This document shows positions 25,648 to 32,957 of a stretch of 32,957 nucleotides of DNA, one piece after another (position 1 is the first letter of the stretch; each line of letters begins with the position of its first letter). The notes under the pieces are model-generated. The model saw nothing but the letters and a program-made list of their open reading frames with translations. It did not search any database and was not told the origin of the DNA. The DNA is from Thermoplasmata archaeon (GTDB taxonomy: Archaea > Thermoplasmatota > E2 > DHVEG-1). Both the position numbers and the translations under genes were made by a program. Location of the stretch: contig JADBLO010000139.1 in NCBI GenBank assembly GCA_014894395.1, positions 1 to 32,957 on the forward strand, written 5' to 3'.

Positions 25648-26982
25648 TTATCGTATCAATATCTGGATATCCATCACATTCGTCCCTGTAAGACCGGTAC
25701 GAAGCGTATCACCCAATCCTTGGAAAAAAACATAAGAGTTGTTTTGCTCTAAAAAACGAGAGGGATCCAGCTTTTTTTTCAGGGCACGAGGAAGCGTAAA
25801 ACCATCGGCGAGAGCACCAGCAACATCGCTATTCCCATCAAATCCATCAGTAGCAAAGGAGGCGACAACTAAATCATTGCCTGCGATCTCCTTCACACAG
25901 CTGAGCACTAATTCTTGGTTCCGTCCACCCGACCCACTACCCCGTACCGTTACGGTTGTTTCGCCACTGGTGATAAAAACAGTCTTTCTATGGCAGAGAC
26001 TCTGTTTTACTCTGTTTATTAAATACTTGCCGATAACCCGTGCTTCACCAGTGATTGACGTCGTCATCAGTTTTACATCATATCCAAGTTCTTTTGCTTT
26101 CGTTATAGCACCTTGGCATGCACGTTCATTATTTGCTATAATAAAATTAAATACAGTCTCAAAAACGGGATCATTTTCTTTGAGAGTCTCAGAAATACGC
26201 CCAGCGATACCTTCCGTTATGACTGTTCGTACGGTTGCTGGAATATTCGTCCAAAGTTCATATCGTTTAAGAATTTCTCTTGCATCAGAAAATGTGGTTG
26301 GATCAGGAGATGTAGGACCGGACGCAATCGACGTGATCGGATCATGCACAATATCGGAGATAATAAGAGAGACGATAACTGCTTTTGTATATTGAGCAAG
26401 CTGCCCACCTTTTACCAAGGAAAGATGTTTCCGAATCGTATTCAGTTCATCAATACTCGCACCGGACCGTAACAGCAGATCGATCGTTTTTTGTAGATCA
26501 TTGAGTGGAACACGAGGCTTACAGAATAACGCAGATCCGCCACCGGATATTAGAACGATCACACAGTCGTTCTCACTGCACTGGCCTAAGAGATCAAGGA
26601 TTTTTTCCGCACCACGGACACTGCCTTCATTTGGAAGAGGATGCCCCCCTGTAATAACCTCTATTGAATGATTTGTAATTATTGCAGATGGATCATTTGT
26701 TATTACAACACCTTTTGTTACAGTCACCGCATCACAGACTGCTTGTGCCATACCCACGCTTGCCTTTCCAAAACCCACAACATACAGATGATCAAAAGAA
26801 GAAAGATCAATGGCTTCCGATGCAAATACCAGCTGCGTGCCGTAAAAGACATCTTTCACAACGCGATAGGGGTGTACTGCATCTACCGCAGCAGTTAGTA
26901 TATCAAGGACATCCTTTCGTTTCTGCTGAAGAACCGGTGTTTGACCATTCAAAACCAGATCATCATAATTCTTAAACAACAT
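25648..26982 (-). CDS. glycerate 2-kinase, MOFRL family
   Basis: The 444-residue protein has the two-domain MOFRL/GckA glycerate kinase layout. VVGFGKASVGMAQAV is near 65-80, GGHPLPNEGSVRGAEKIL follows, and ISGGGSALFCKPR is the nucleotide-site glycine loop. SDIVHDPITSIASGPTSPDPTTF is the signature segment, and the C-terminal MOFRL domain has GSGGRNQELVLS. It phosphorylates glycerate to 2-phosphoglycerate using ATP. In archaea this is the last special step of the non-phosphorylative Entner-Doudoroff route, or serine/glycerate use. An ATG at 27012 lies within SRP54. MLFKNYDDLV from 26982, 13 nt after the SRP54 stop and preceded by TTGGAAG, is the likely start. It probably shares the SRP54 transcript. 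Confidence 0.92.
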   Translation of the reverse strand: MLFKNYDDLVLNGQTPVLQQKRKDVLDILTAAVDAVHPYRVVKDVFYGTQLVFASEAIDLSSFDHLYVVGFGKASVGMAQAVCDAVTVTKGVVITNDPSAIITNHSIEVITGGHPLPNEGSVRGAEKILDLLGQCSENDCVIVLISGGGSALFCKPRVPLNDLQKTIDLLLRSGASIDELNTIRKHLSLVKGGQLAQYTKAVIVSLIISDIVHDPITSIASGPTSPDPTTFSDAREILKRYELWTNIPATVRTVITEGIAGRISETLKENDPVFETVFNFIIANNERACQGAITKAKELGYDVKLMTTSITGEARVIGKYLINRVKQSLCHRKTVFITSGETTVTVRGSGSGGRNQELVLSCVKEIAGNDLVVASFATDGFDGNSDVAGALADGFTLPRALKKKLDPSRFLEQNNSYVFFQGLGDTLRTGLTGTNVMDIQILIR

Positions 26983-26995
26983 ACTTCCAAAACAA

Positions 26996-29900
26996 TCATT
27001 TCCCAAAATCAAGTTGTCGCATCAGATTTCGCCGCATCTTCCGATCGCTGGAAAAACCTTTCATCATCCGCTTGGTCATATTATAATATTTCAGCACCTC
27101 TTTGACGTCCTTATTCTCCACACCAGCACCCCTCGCGATCCGTTTAATCCGCGATGCCTGGATAAGCTCTGGGTCCTCCCGCTCCTCATTTGTCATTGAA
27201 TCCATAATAATCCGGAATTTCTTCAGCTTATTCTGCGTCTCATCCATATCTACATTTTTCAATTTCCCAGACATACCACCAGGAAGCATCTCTGCGATCT
27301 TCGACAACGGACCCATCCCAGAGATCATATTCATCTGTTCATACATGTCATTCAGATTGAACTTGCCAGACATAAGTTTTCGCGCGGTTTTCTCCGCATC
27401 CTTTCCTTTCAGGCTTTCTTCAGCACGTTCCAGCAAGGATTTAATATCACCCATACCTAAGAGTCGTGAGATGAAACCTGACGGATCAAACTTCTCAAAA
27501 TCAGCGGAATGCTCACCTGTTCCCACAAACACGATCGGGGCACCAACCTCAGCAGCAGCACTCAACGCACCACCACCTTTGGCCGTTCCATCAAGCTTCG
27601 TCAGAACAATACCGGTGATACCGATTGCATCATTGAAGGCTCTAGCCTGTGGGCCAGCCTGCTGGCCCATCGCTGCATCCATCACCAGAAGCTTCTCATC
27701 TGGTTTAATCGCCTTAAAAATATTCTTCATCTCAGAAATCAAATCAGCTTCTAGTTTATGACGTCCTGATGTATCAACAATAATCACATCAGCGGTCCGC
27801 TTGAATTTATTAAGACCTTCCTTGATGACATTCACCGCATTTTTCTCGTTTTTATCTCCATAGAACAGAACCTCGACTTGCTCAGAGATCTGCTTTAATT
27901 GTTCGTAGGCTGCTGGACGGTGAACGTCACCAGCGATTAACGCAGGCCGAAGCCCTTTTCTCTTAAAATATGTAGCCAGTTTTCCACAGCTGGTTGTGTT
28001 ATGGACGACGATACCATTAGCAATAAAGCTATGGTTATCTTCTACAGTGAAATCATAGACATATCTTGGACATTCTGTAGGTTGTATCTGTCTGAGTTGA
28101 ATCCAGCAGGCGTCAGAAGAGGCAAGATGCTGGAGGAACTGGAGAGTTTGCTCTGCATTGTAGTTGTCTGCGTTCGTAATGAAGTCCTCGCCTTGCCCTG
28201 TTATTAAGAGATGATCATGCGTTTTTTCCAGTATGTTTTGTGAGGTAAAGAAATAGAGAACCGCATTGACTTTCCCGCAGGGGTAACGGTCAAACAGGTT
28301 TTGTTTATTTTTCACGAGATGAAGGATGTCCAGTAGGTCCCCTTTGTGTTCTGCTAAATAAAATGCACACAGTTTCGTGAGCGCTTCTCTGGAGATTCTG
28401 CCCCGTTTTTCGTAGATACCATAACTCCTTACGGCAGTCTGTATCTCTCCACGGGACATCCCCTGAGCATCTCGAAGATTCTGTAAGACACACCCAAGAG
28501 GTATCATATCATGTTTGCCACACCCTTGAAAGGAACCCATTCTTGAAAACGCAGCTAGTCGTGCTTGTTTCCTCTTGATAAGTGAACCGATCGCCTCAGC
28601 AAATGATTCAGTGTATCGCGCTTCGATCATTAGTTTCCAATATCGCTGAGCATGGATTTTCTTTACAGAAACACCGGAAAAGATACCGAATCTCCGCAAC
28701 AACAAATTCACTTGTTTTACAATCGTTTCACTCTTCGAAGTGAGTTCAACGAGTCTGTAATTTCTACACACCGATCCATCACAATCAAAATAAGCACGTA
28801 AAAATCGAGACAGGACGTTATTTGACCCTTTTAAAATACAGGGCGGAATCTTGATGATCGCACTCTTTCGCCCTTGCGGAAACCCAAAAACACGGGTGAA
28901 TATCATCGAAAGAGTTGTTGATGAAAAGACAATTCTATACGCGTTGGATCTCTTATCCTTCCTAATCCCGGCAGTAAGATTAAAAAGATCTTTCCCAAGG
29001 TGGTTGATCCGCTCAATGATTTCCTTATCAGCAGAAGTGATCTCAAGATACCCTCTAGTGAGGTGCCCATCTCCGATACAATACCCTACGAACTCAGCTA
29101 GATCAGGGGTTAAAAACCGTGGAAACCTGATGCTTTTTCGCGCCGGATAGTGTTTAATCCTGAGTGAATCCCTTGGACAAGTAGTATCATCGAGATACCG
29201 TAGAGGGATTCTTCCTTTCTTTACATATGAGGTAAATTTGCAATAGTTTCTCTTCGTATTGAGTTGCGCAAGTGCCGTTTTCATTGAAGGAAAATGTGTA
29301 GTCATATAGGATTTTGCAACAGCAGCTGGAAGGAATATATCAAGATCAAGCTGTCTTAAATCAGTGAGCAGATCATACTGTTTATCCTTCACAACATGGT
29401 ACTCTCGAGGAACCGCGATATAATCTTGTGGTTGGAGTTCATCGGCGCGTAGCTGAAGGAATTTTCCGTTTCTCAGGACAAAAAATGGGTGTTCTGGAGT
29501 GACTTTTACTGAACAGTCGTTTCCTGCATCCAGAGAAATTTCCAACAAGCTTTTCCCGTTGAGCCTCCACAGATGAGTCACTTTTTTTGGCTCCATGGTA
29601 AAAACAGAAGGATTAAACGATGGAACAACGAGATCGTCATTCGACACATCGATGATAGTCCCATCTTCAGTCTGTTCTGCCCTACGGATTGCTGCATAGT
29701 GCTCGTATAACTGTTCAGCGGTAACAATGTCGCCGGATCCAAGAGCAATCATGCTGTCTCCGTGAACACATTTCCCTTGGCCGTACAACCCAACCATCAT
29801 GATGACCTGCTTGCGAATCGCAAGTTCCCGGGACGCTCCAACAATACGAACCAGCTCATCATAGACAATATGAATAACATGCTCCCGGTTCGTCATCCCT

Positions 29901-30100
29901 GCAGGTGGTTTCTCCTCAAGCGCACGCTGCTCTATTTTTTTGGAGAGCTCAAGAACAAGTTTGACGTTGACATCTGATTGTAACAATGCTCGTTGGATGT
30001 CTCGTACGACTTCTTTTACAAGTTGTGCATCGACATGGACCGCGTTTGCGATTTTTTTAATTGTTCGCTTCAGCGAATCTCCAAGATTATCAAGAACCAT
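26996..30100 (-). CDS. srp54: signal recognition particle GTPase SRP54 with in-frame intein
   Basis: This reads as one 1034-residue frame. Removing residues 111-701 leaves a normal SRP54 of 443 residues. Parts of the host protein: N domain from MVLDNLGDSLKRTIKKIA; P-loop GLYGQGK interrupted and resumed as TTSCGKLA; DVHRPAAYEQL; DTSGRHKLEADL; TKLDGTAKGGGALSA; then a methionine-rich M domain ending RRNLMRQLDFGK. SRP54 binds 7S RNA and signal sequences and delivers ribosomes to the membrane via FtsY. The frame extends to an ATG at 30127, but the family start is the ATG at 30100. Protein function requires splicing, since the intein splits the GTP-binding loop. Glycerate kinase follows 13 nt later. 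Confidence 0.95.
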   Translation of the reverse strand: MVLDNLGDSLKRTIKKIANAVHVDAQLVKEVVRDIQRALLQSDVNVKLVLELSKKIEQRALEEKPPAGMTNREHVIHIVYDELVRIVGASRELAIRKQVIMMVGLYGQGKCVHGDSMIALGSGDIVTAEQLYEHYAAIRRAEQTEDGTIIDVSNDDLVVPSFNPSVFTMEPKKVTHLWRLNGKSLLEISLDAGNDCSVKVTPEHPFFVLRNGKFLQLRADELQPQDYIAVPREYHVVKDKQYDLLTDLRQLDLDIFLPAAVAKSYMTTHFPSMKTALAQLNTKRNYCKFTSYVKKGRIPLRYLDDTTCPRDSLRIKHYPARKSIRFPRFLTPDLAEFVGYCIGDGHLTRGYLEITSADKEIIERINHLGKDLFNLTAGIRKDKRSNAYRIVFSSTTLSMIFTRVFGFPQGRKSAIIKIPPCILKGSNNVLSRFLRAYFDCDGSVCRNYRLVELTSKSETIVKQVNLLLRRFGIFSGVSVKKIHAQRYWKLMIEARYTESFAEAIGSLIKRKQARLAAFSRMGSFQGCGKHDMIPLGCVLQNLRDAQGMSRGEIQTAVRSYGIYEKRGRISREALTKLCAFYLAEHKGDLLDILHLVKNKQNLFDRYPCGKVNAVLYFFTSQNILEKTHDHLLITGQGEDFITNADNYNAEQTLQFLQHLASSDACWIQLRQIQPTECPRYVYDFTVEDNHSFIANGIVVHNTTSCGKLATYFKRKGLRPALIAGDVHRPAAYEQLKQISEQVEVLFYGDKNEKNAVNVIKEGLNKFKRTADVIIVDTSGRHKLEADLISEMKNIFKAIKPDEKLLVMDAAMGQQAGPQARAFNDAIGITGIVLTKLDGTAKGGGALSAAAEVGAPIVFVGTGEHSADFEKFDPSGFISRLLGMGDIKSLLERAEESLKGKDAEKTARKLMSGKFNLNDMYEQMNMISGMGPLSKIAEMLPGGMSGKLKNVDMDETQNKLKKFRIIMDSMTNEEREDPELIQASRIKRIARGAGVENKDVKEVLKYYNMTKRMMKGFSSDRKMRRNLMRQLDFGK
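27998..29770 (-). mobile_element. 591-residue LAGLIDADG intein in SRP54 P-loop
   Basis: The insert begins at Cys (CVHGDSMIAL, block A) and ends VVHN, with Thr as the first downstream host residue. This gives a standard Cys1, penultimate His, terminal Asn and +1 Thr splice set. Block B is KVTPEHPFFV with H94, and block F is YVYDFTVEDNHSFIANG (570-586). Two endonuclease motifs are intact: AEFVGYCIGDGH (225-236, acidic D234) and LRAYFDCDGS (324-333, acidic D331). A further segment, about 425-470 (LRDAQGMSRGEIQ...ISREALTKLCAF), looks like a helix-turn-helix that may read DNA. The insertion site follows the P-loop Lys, GLYGQGK/TTSCGK. The element is free of stop codons and appears complete and probably active. 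Confidence 0.95.
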
Positions 30101-30173
30101 AGGAATCTTATTTGTGACATAGAACAAGAGAGATTAAAAGGTATCGTCATTTGGTTTTTCCCAAACATCTTCC

Positions 30174-30186
30174 ACAAATATATATA
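30174..30186 (+). promoter_or_regulatory. TATA box for DUF3160 lipoprotein
   Basis: ACAAATATATATA lies 37-49 bp ahead of the ATG at 30223. A start near 30209 would leave a leader of about 14 nt, with GAGGATGAT near 30209-30217 as a ribosome binding site. The gap is divergent from SRP54. Confidence 0.5.
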
Positions 30187-30222
30187 CAATTATCGATATT
30201 GAGTAGTCGAGGATGATACGAA

Positions 30223-32481
30223 ATGAACACCATAAAAAAATTTATTGGAATAGTAATTGTAAGCCTCTTTCTTGCTACGAGTTTTAGCGGATGCGTTCAG
30301 CAACCAGGACCCGGTAGTAATATCATTATTATCCCTTCTGTGAACAACATACATTCAGATAACCCAAAATCTATGATGGCATCGTATTACTCCTCTGAAG
30401 AAATAACAATCAATACGCAGACGCCACAATACAGCCTTCCGTTAGATCTCTCAACAATCGTAAATTTTAATACTGTTGATAATGTATTTACTCTTACGAA
30501 TCAACAGAAGGAACTGCTGAAAAACAACGGATTTTTTGTCAGAGATTTTGGCGCAGAGAATGATTCGACTGGAGTATACCTTTATTTAAAAAATCATGAC
30601 ATCCCTATTTTCGTTACCTCTGATACACTCCTGCATCTCTATCATATTCTGTTTGATCAAACATTGAAAGGAATCGAAGAGCGGGAATTTTTCGACAATA
30701 TTCTTGACCTTAGCAAAGCATTATTCGATAAATCAATACAAGACTACGACACATTCATAGAACCTGATTTGAAAGAAGCAGCCAGACGAAACGTCGGCTT
30801 CTTTAGCGTCGCTCTCTCTCTGCTGCAGATACCATCAGATGAATATAACAATTCAGAGACCATCAAAACCGTTTCCTTCTCCATTCCTAACTACATCAGC
30901 GACAATGTTACCGAAGAACTCTCTTTCATCGAAGCACATGAGGGGTTTCAGGATAGCTCGATCTTCCATTACAAAGAGGATTACTCTCAATACAAACCGC
31001 GTGGACATTACACCCAATCAGAAAAACTCAAACGATACTTCAAAGCGATGATGTGGTACGGACGAATCGCGTTCTTACTACGTGGTAGTGATATTATAAA
31101 TGAAATGGATGCAAAAATCGCGACTATTCAAGCATGTCTTATCTCAACTGCCTTATCTTCTCTCACAATAAACGATGAGCCACTTGAAAAACTCTGGCAG
31201 AGAGTCTATGTTGTTACCACATTCTTTGTTGGAACCGGTGATGATCTCATCCCGTTTGAATATCTCACTAGCATCAAAACCGTATTCGGATCACAGTTCA
31301 ACACCACAGAATTTACAAATGAGACAAAAATGCTGGACCTCTTGGGAACATTAGCACAACTTCGAAGCCCACAAATCTATGGGGGGACAGGGGACGTTGG
31401 AATTCAACCGCCATTCACGAGAGATCAACTCTATGAGGTGCTCGAGAAAACTAAGGGGATGCGACTGATGGGTCAGCGATTCATTCCAGATTCCTATATG
31501 TTTCAAAATTTAGTTTTCCCAACTACAGGCCAATACACAGGCGATGGAACACCATTTACCTATGGAATGGGACAGCGAATCATGCCGCGAGGGCTTGACA
31601 TCATGACACTCCTTGGTTCAACAAGAGCACGAGAACTCCTCAATGCCGAGGGTGATACACAATATGAGTTCTACGATAGGCAGATAGAAAATCTTTCTGC
31701 ACACTTTTCTTCGTTGAATGTGACCGAATGGAATCGAAACTTGTACTGGAGCTGGCTATACACTCTGAAGCCGCTCCTTAGTAAGTTTGATACTAAGTAT
31801 CCGTCCTTTATGCAATCCAACGCATGGGCGGACAAAGAACTTCAAACAACGCTTGCATCATGGACAGAATTAAGACATGATACGATCCTGTATGCAAAAC
31901 AGAGTTACACCCCAAAAATTACATCCATTCCGCCTGAGGAGAAACCTGTTGTTGGTTATGTCGAACCAGTCCCTGAGTTTTATGCGCGAATACTTGCACT
32001 GACAAAGATGACAAGAACAGGACTCACCGATCTTAACGTCTTGAATCAAACAGAAACAAATCGTCTATACAATTTAGAAGTGGTACTCGAACGATTACTC
32101 AATATTTCAAAGGATGAACTCGAGGGAAAAGAACTGACTGATGACGATTATACGTTTATTCGAAACTTTGGTGAGCAACTCGCCAGTATTGTCACCGGTG
32201 TGAACAACCAAGGAAAAGAAACCACCATTATCGCTGACGTCCACACCGATACGAATACTCTACAGGTGCTTGAAGAAGGTGTTGGTTACGTTGATCTGAT
32301 TGTCGTTGCATATAAATGCCCTGATGGTAGAATCATTGCAGGTGCAGGTCCAGTGTTCAGCTACTATGAATTCAAACAACCAATGTCTAATCGTTTGACG
32401 GATGAGCAATGGAAACAACAGTTGGAGAACGGACAACAACCAGACCGACCTGCGTGGACAAGTAGTTTTGTTGCTGAATAA
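30223..32481 (+). CDS. DUF3160 putative lipoprotein
   Basis: The 752-residue protein has a signal peptide (KK, hydrophobic about 7-19) ending in a lipobox-like FSGC with C24. It is therefore probably lipid-anchored on the outer face of the membrane. The body from about 90 matches the DUF3160 pattern: KNNGFFVRDFG, then IPIFVTSDTLLHLYHILFDQTLKGIEE, an alpha-helical region and a C-terminal beta-rich part ending in SYYEFKQPMSNRLTDEQW. No known catalytic motif is visible, and the family function is unknown to me. It is a single gene, convergent with the phosphatase gene with only 4 bp between stops. A role in handling extracellular polymers would fit neighbouring secreted proteins but is inference only. 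Confidence 0.85.
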   Translation: MNTIKKFIGIVIVSLFLATSFSGCVQQPGPGSNIIIIPSVNNIHSDNPKSMMASYYSSEEITINTQTPQYSLPLDLSTIVNFNTVDNVFTLTNQQKELLKNNGFFVRDFGAENDSTGVYLYLKNHDIPIFVTSDTLLHLYHILFDQTLKGIEEREFFDNILDLSKALFDKSIQDYDTFIEPDLKEAARRNVGFFSVALSLLQIPSDEYNNSETIKTVSFSIPNYISDNVTEELSFIEAHEGFQDSSIFHYKEDYSQYKPRGHYTQSEKLKRYFKAMMWYGRIAFLLRGSDIINEMDAKIATIQACLISTALSSLTINDEPLEKLWQRVYVVTTFFVGTGDDLIPFEYLTSIKTVFGSQFNTTEFTNETKMLDLLGTLAQLRSPQIYGGTGDVGIQPPFTRDQLYEVLEKTKGMRLMGQRFIPDSYMFQNLVFPTTGQYTGDGTPFTYGMGQRIMPRGLDIMTLLGSTRARELLNAEGDTQYEFYDRQIENLSAHFSSLNVTEWNRNLYWSWLYTLKPLLSKFDTKYPSFMQSNAWADKELQTTLASWTELRHDTILYAKQSYTPKITSIPPEEKPVVGYVEPVPEFYARILALTKMTRTGLTDLNVLNQTETNRLYNLEVVLERLLNISKDELEGKELTDDDYTFIRNFGEQLASIVTGVNNQGKETTIIADVHTDTNTLQVLEEGVGYVDLIVVAYKCPDGRIIAGAGPVFSYYEFKQPMSNRLTDEQWKQQLENGQQPDRPAWTSSFVAE

Positions 32482-32485
32482 ATAG

Positions 32486-32957
32486 TTAGACATATAATTT
32501 GAGGGTAGGGATTAACCTGCTCAAATCTTTCCCTTCAATGACGACATCAGCACACTTTACCACACAGGTATCCTCTGGATTAAATGCAATTCCAAGTCCA
32601 CAGGTCTCCAGCATGGGAATGTCAAAGCACGAATTCCCAACCGCTGCACATGCTTCCAATGGAAGATGAAGTTTCTTTGCAAGAGCTTTGACGTTTTTAT
32701 CCTTATGCATGAGTTCAACATGAAGGACACCTTCGCCAGTCAATCGTCCATCTGTACCAACCTTCACTTGATTTGCATACGTATAATCAATCCCGATGTC
32801 ATGAGCGACTTTTTCTGCTAAAATGTCAAGACCAGCGCTTACAATTGCGGTGTGAATGTGGCGTTCCTTCAGAAATGAAATACATTCTTCTACACCTTTG
32901 ATATAAGGTCGTGTATGTAGATTATTGAAAACGTTTTTGTATGAGGAGTGCGATATC
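32486..32957 (-). CDS. HAD-family phosphatase, SerB-like (5' end outside window)
   Basis: The frame is open to the window edge, so at least 156 residues are seen and the N-terminal part with the nucleophile DxD motif is missing. An internal GTG at 32765-32767 is not the real start. Motif II is IVSAGLDILAEKV, a loop lysine region follows (HKDKNVKALAKKL), and motif IV is AVGNSCFDIPMLETCGLGIAFNP. These match phosphoserine phosphatase-like HAD proteins, which dephosphorylate small phospho-metabolites. The first acidic residue of motif IV (usually GDS/GDG) is Asn here, and the second Asp is kept. Substrate assignment to phosphoserine is tentative. Confidence 0.8.
   Translation of the reverse strand, partial: ISHSSYKNVFNNLHTRPYIKGVEECISFLKERHIHTAIVSAGLDILAEKVAHDIGIDYTYANQVKVGTDGRLTGEGVLHVELMHKDKNVKALAKKLHLPLEACAAVGNSCFDIPMLETCGLGIAFNPEDTCVVKCADVVIEGKDLSRLIPTLKLYV

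Noticed and set aside
25739-26395. Plus-strand open frame of 218 codons opposite glycerate kinase
   Set aside because: It is antisense to a conserved kinase and its composition follows from the other strand. No motif was recognised.
27102-27761. Plus-strand open frame of 219 codons opposite SRP54
   Set aside because: It is antisense to the conserved SRP54 G and M domains. The Ser/Pro/Ala-rich low-complexity translation is typical of a shadow frame.
27998-29770. Reading the SRP54 insert as a separate gene or a fusion domain
   Set aside because: The frame is continuous with SRP54 on both sides, both splice junctions have canonical intein residues, and joining the flanks restores the P-loop precisely.
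1-32957. CRISPR arrays, tRNA or rRNA genes, insertion sequences
   Set aside because: I saw no regularly spaced repeats, no tRNA-like sequence in any gap and no transposase-like translation on either strand. The only mobile element supported is the intein.

Overview
The window looks like chromosomal DNA from an archaeon, most likely a mesophilic or sediment member of the Thermoplasmatota. This placement is inferred from gene content and not tested phylogenetically. Archaeal traits include an archaeal-type leucyl-tRNA synthetase, SRP54, a geranylgeranyl-reductase-family flavoprotein, a MOFRL glycerate kinase and BRE/TATA promoters about 25 bp ahead of short-leader genes. The secreted C25 (gingipain-like) peptidase beside acyl-CoA and leucine catabolism fits the protein-degrading lifestyle proposed for Marine Benthic Group D-type archaea. 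Genes are tightly packed, often with GGAGG-type ribosome binding sites. There are no rRNA or tRNA genes, insertion sequences or CRISPR arrays that I can see. No gap exceeds about 220 bp.

Layout. (1) 157-4021, minus strand: a Zn-ribbon/OB-fold DUF35 protein, a thiolase-fold protein and a fused A+B CoA-transferase. A divergent promoter region (4022-4111) separates these from (2) 4139-6960, plus strand: an acyl-CoA dehydrogenase and an AMP-forming acyl-CoA synthetase. (3) 6980-13466, minus strand: an enoyl-CoA hydratase-like protein, a LiuC-like hydratase, biotin carboxylase, BT-biotin carrier, methylcrotonyl-type carboxyltransferase and a geranylgeranyl-reductase-family flavoprotein. (4) 13531-18018, minus: a P-type cation ATPase and a secreted C25 peptidase. 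(5) 18155-21177, plus: leuS and a small zinc-ribbon protein. (6) 21192-25427, minus: a giant surface protein with a PQQ-like propeller, Ig-like domains and a C-terminal membrane anchor. (7) 25648-30100, minus: SRP54 interrupted by a 591-residue intein, then glycerate kinase. (8) 30223-32481, plus: a DUF3160 lipoprotein. It converges on a HAD phosphatase (SerB-like) cut by the window edge.

How the genes fit together. Regions 1-3 make up an acyl-CoA module: activation (synthetase, CoA-transferase), dehydrogenation, hydration, carboxylation and possibly thiolysis. The carboxylase with the LiuC-like hydratase would carry 3-methylcrotonyl-CoA through methylglutaconyl-CoA to HMG-CoA. HMG-CoA is also the mevalonate-pathway precursor of archaeal lipids, and a lipid-type reductase follows in the same gene string. 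Extracellular proteolysis by the C25 peptidase could supply the amino acids.

The most remarkable items are the full-length LAGLIDADG intein lying exactly inside the SRP54 GTPase P-loop, a thiolase that has lost its nucleophilic cysteine, a methylcrotonyl-CoA carboxylase alpha chain split between its biotin carboxylase and BT domains, and an enoyl-CoA hydratase homologue lacking both canonical glutamates.
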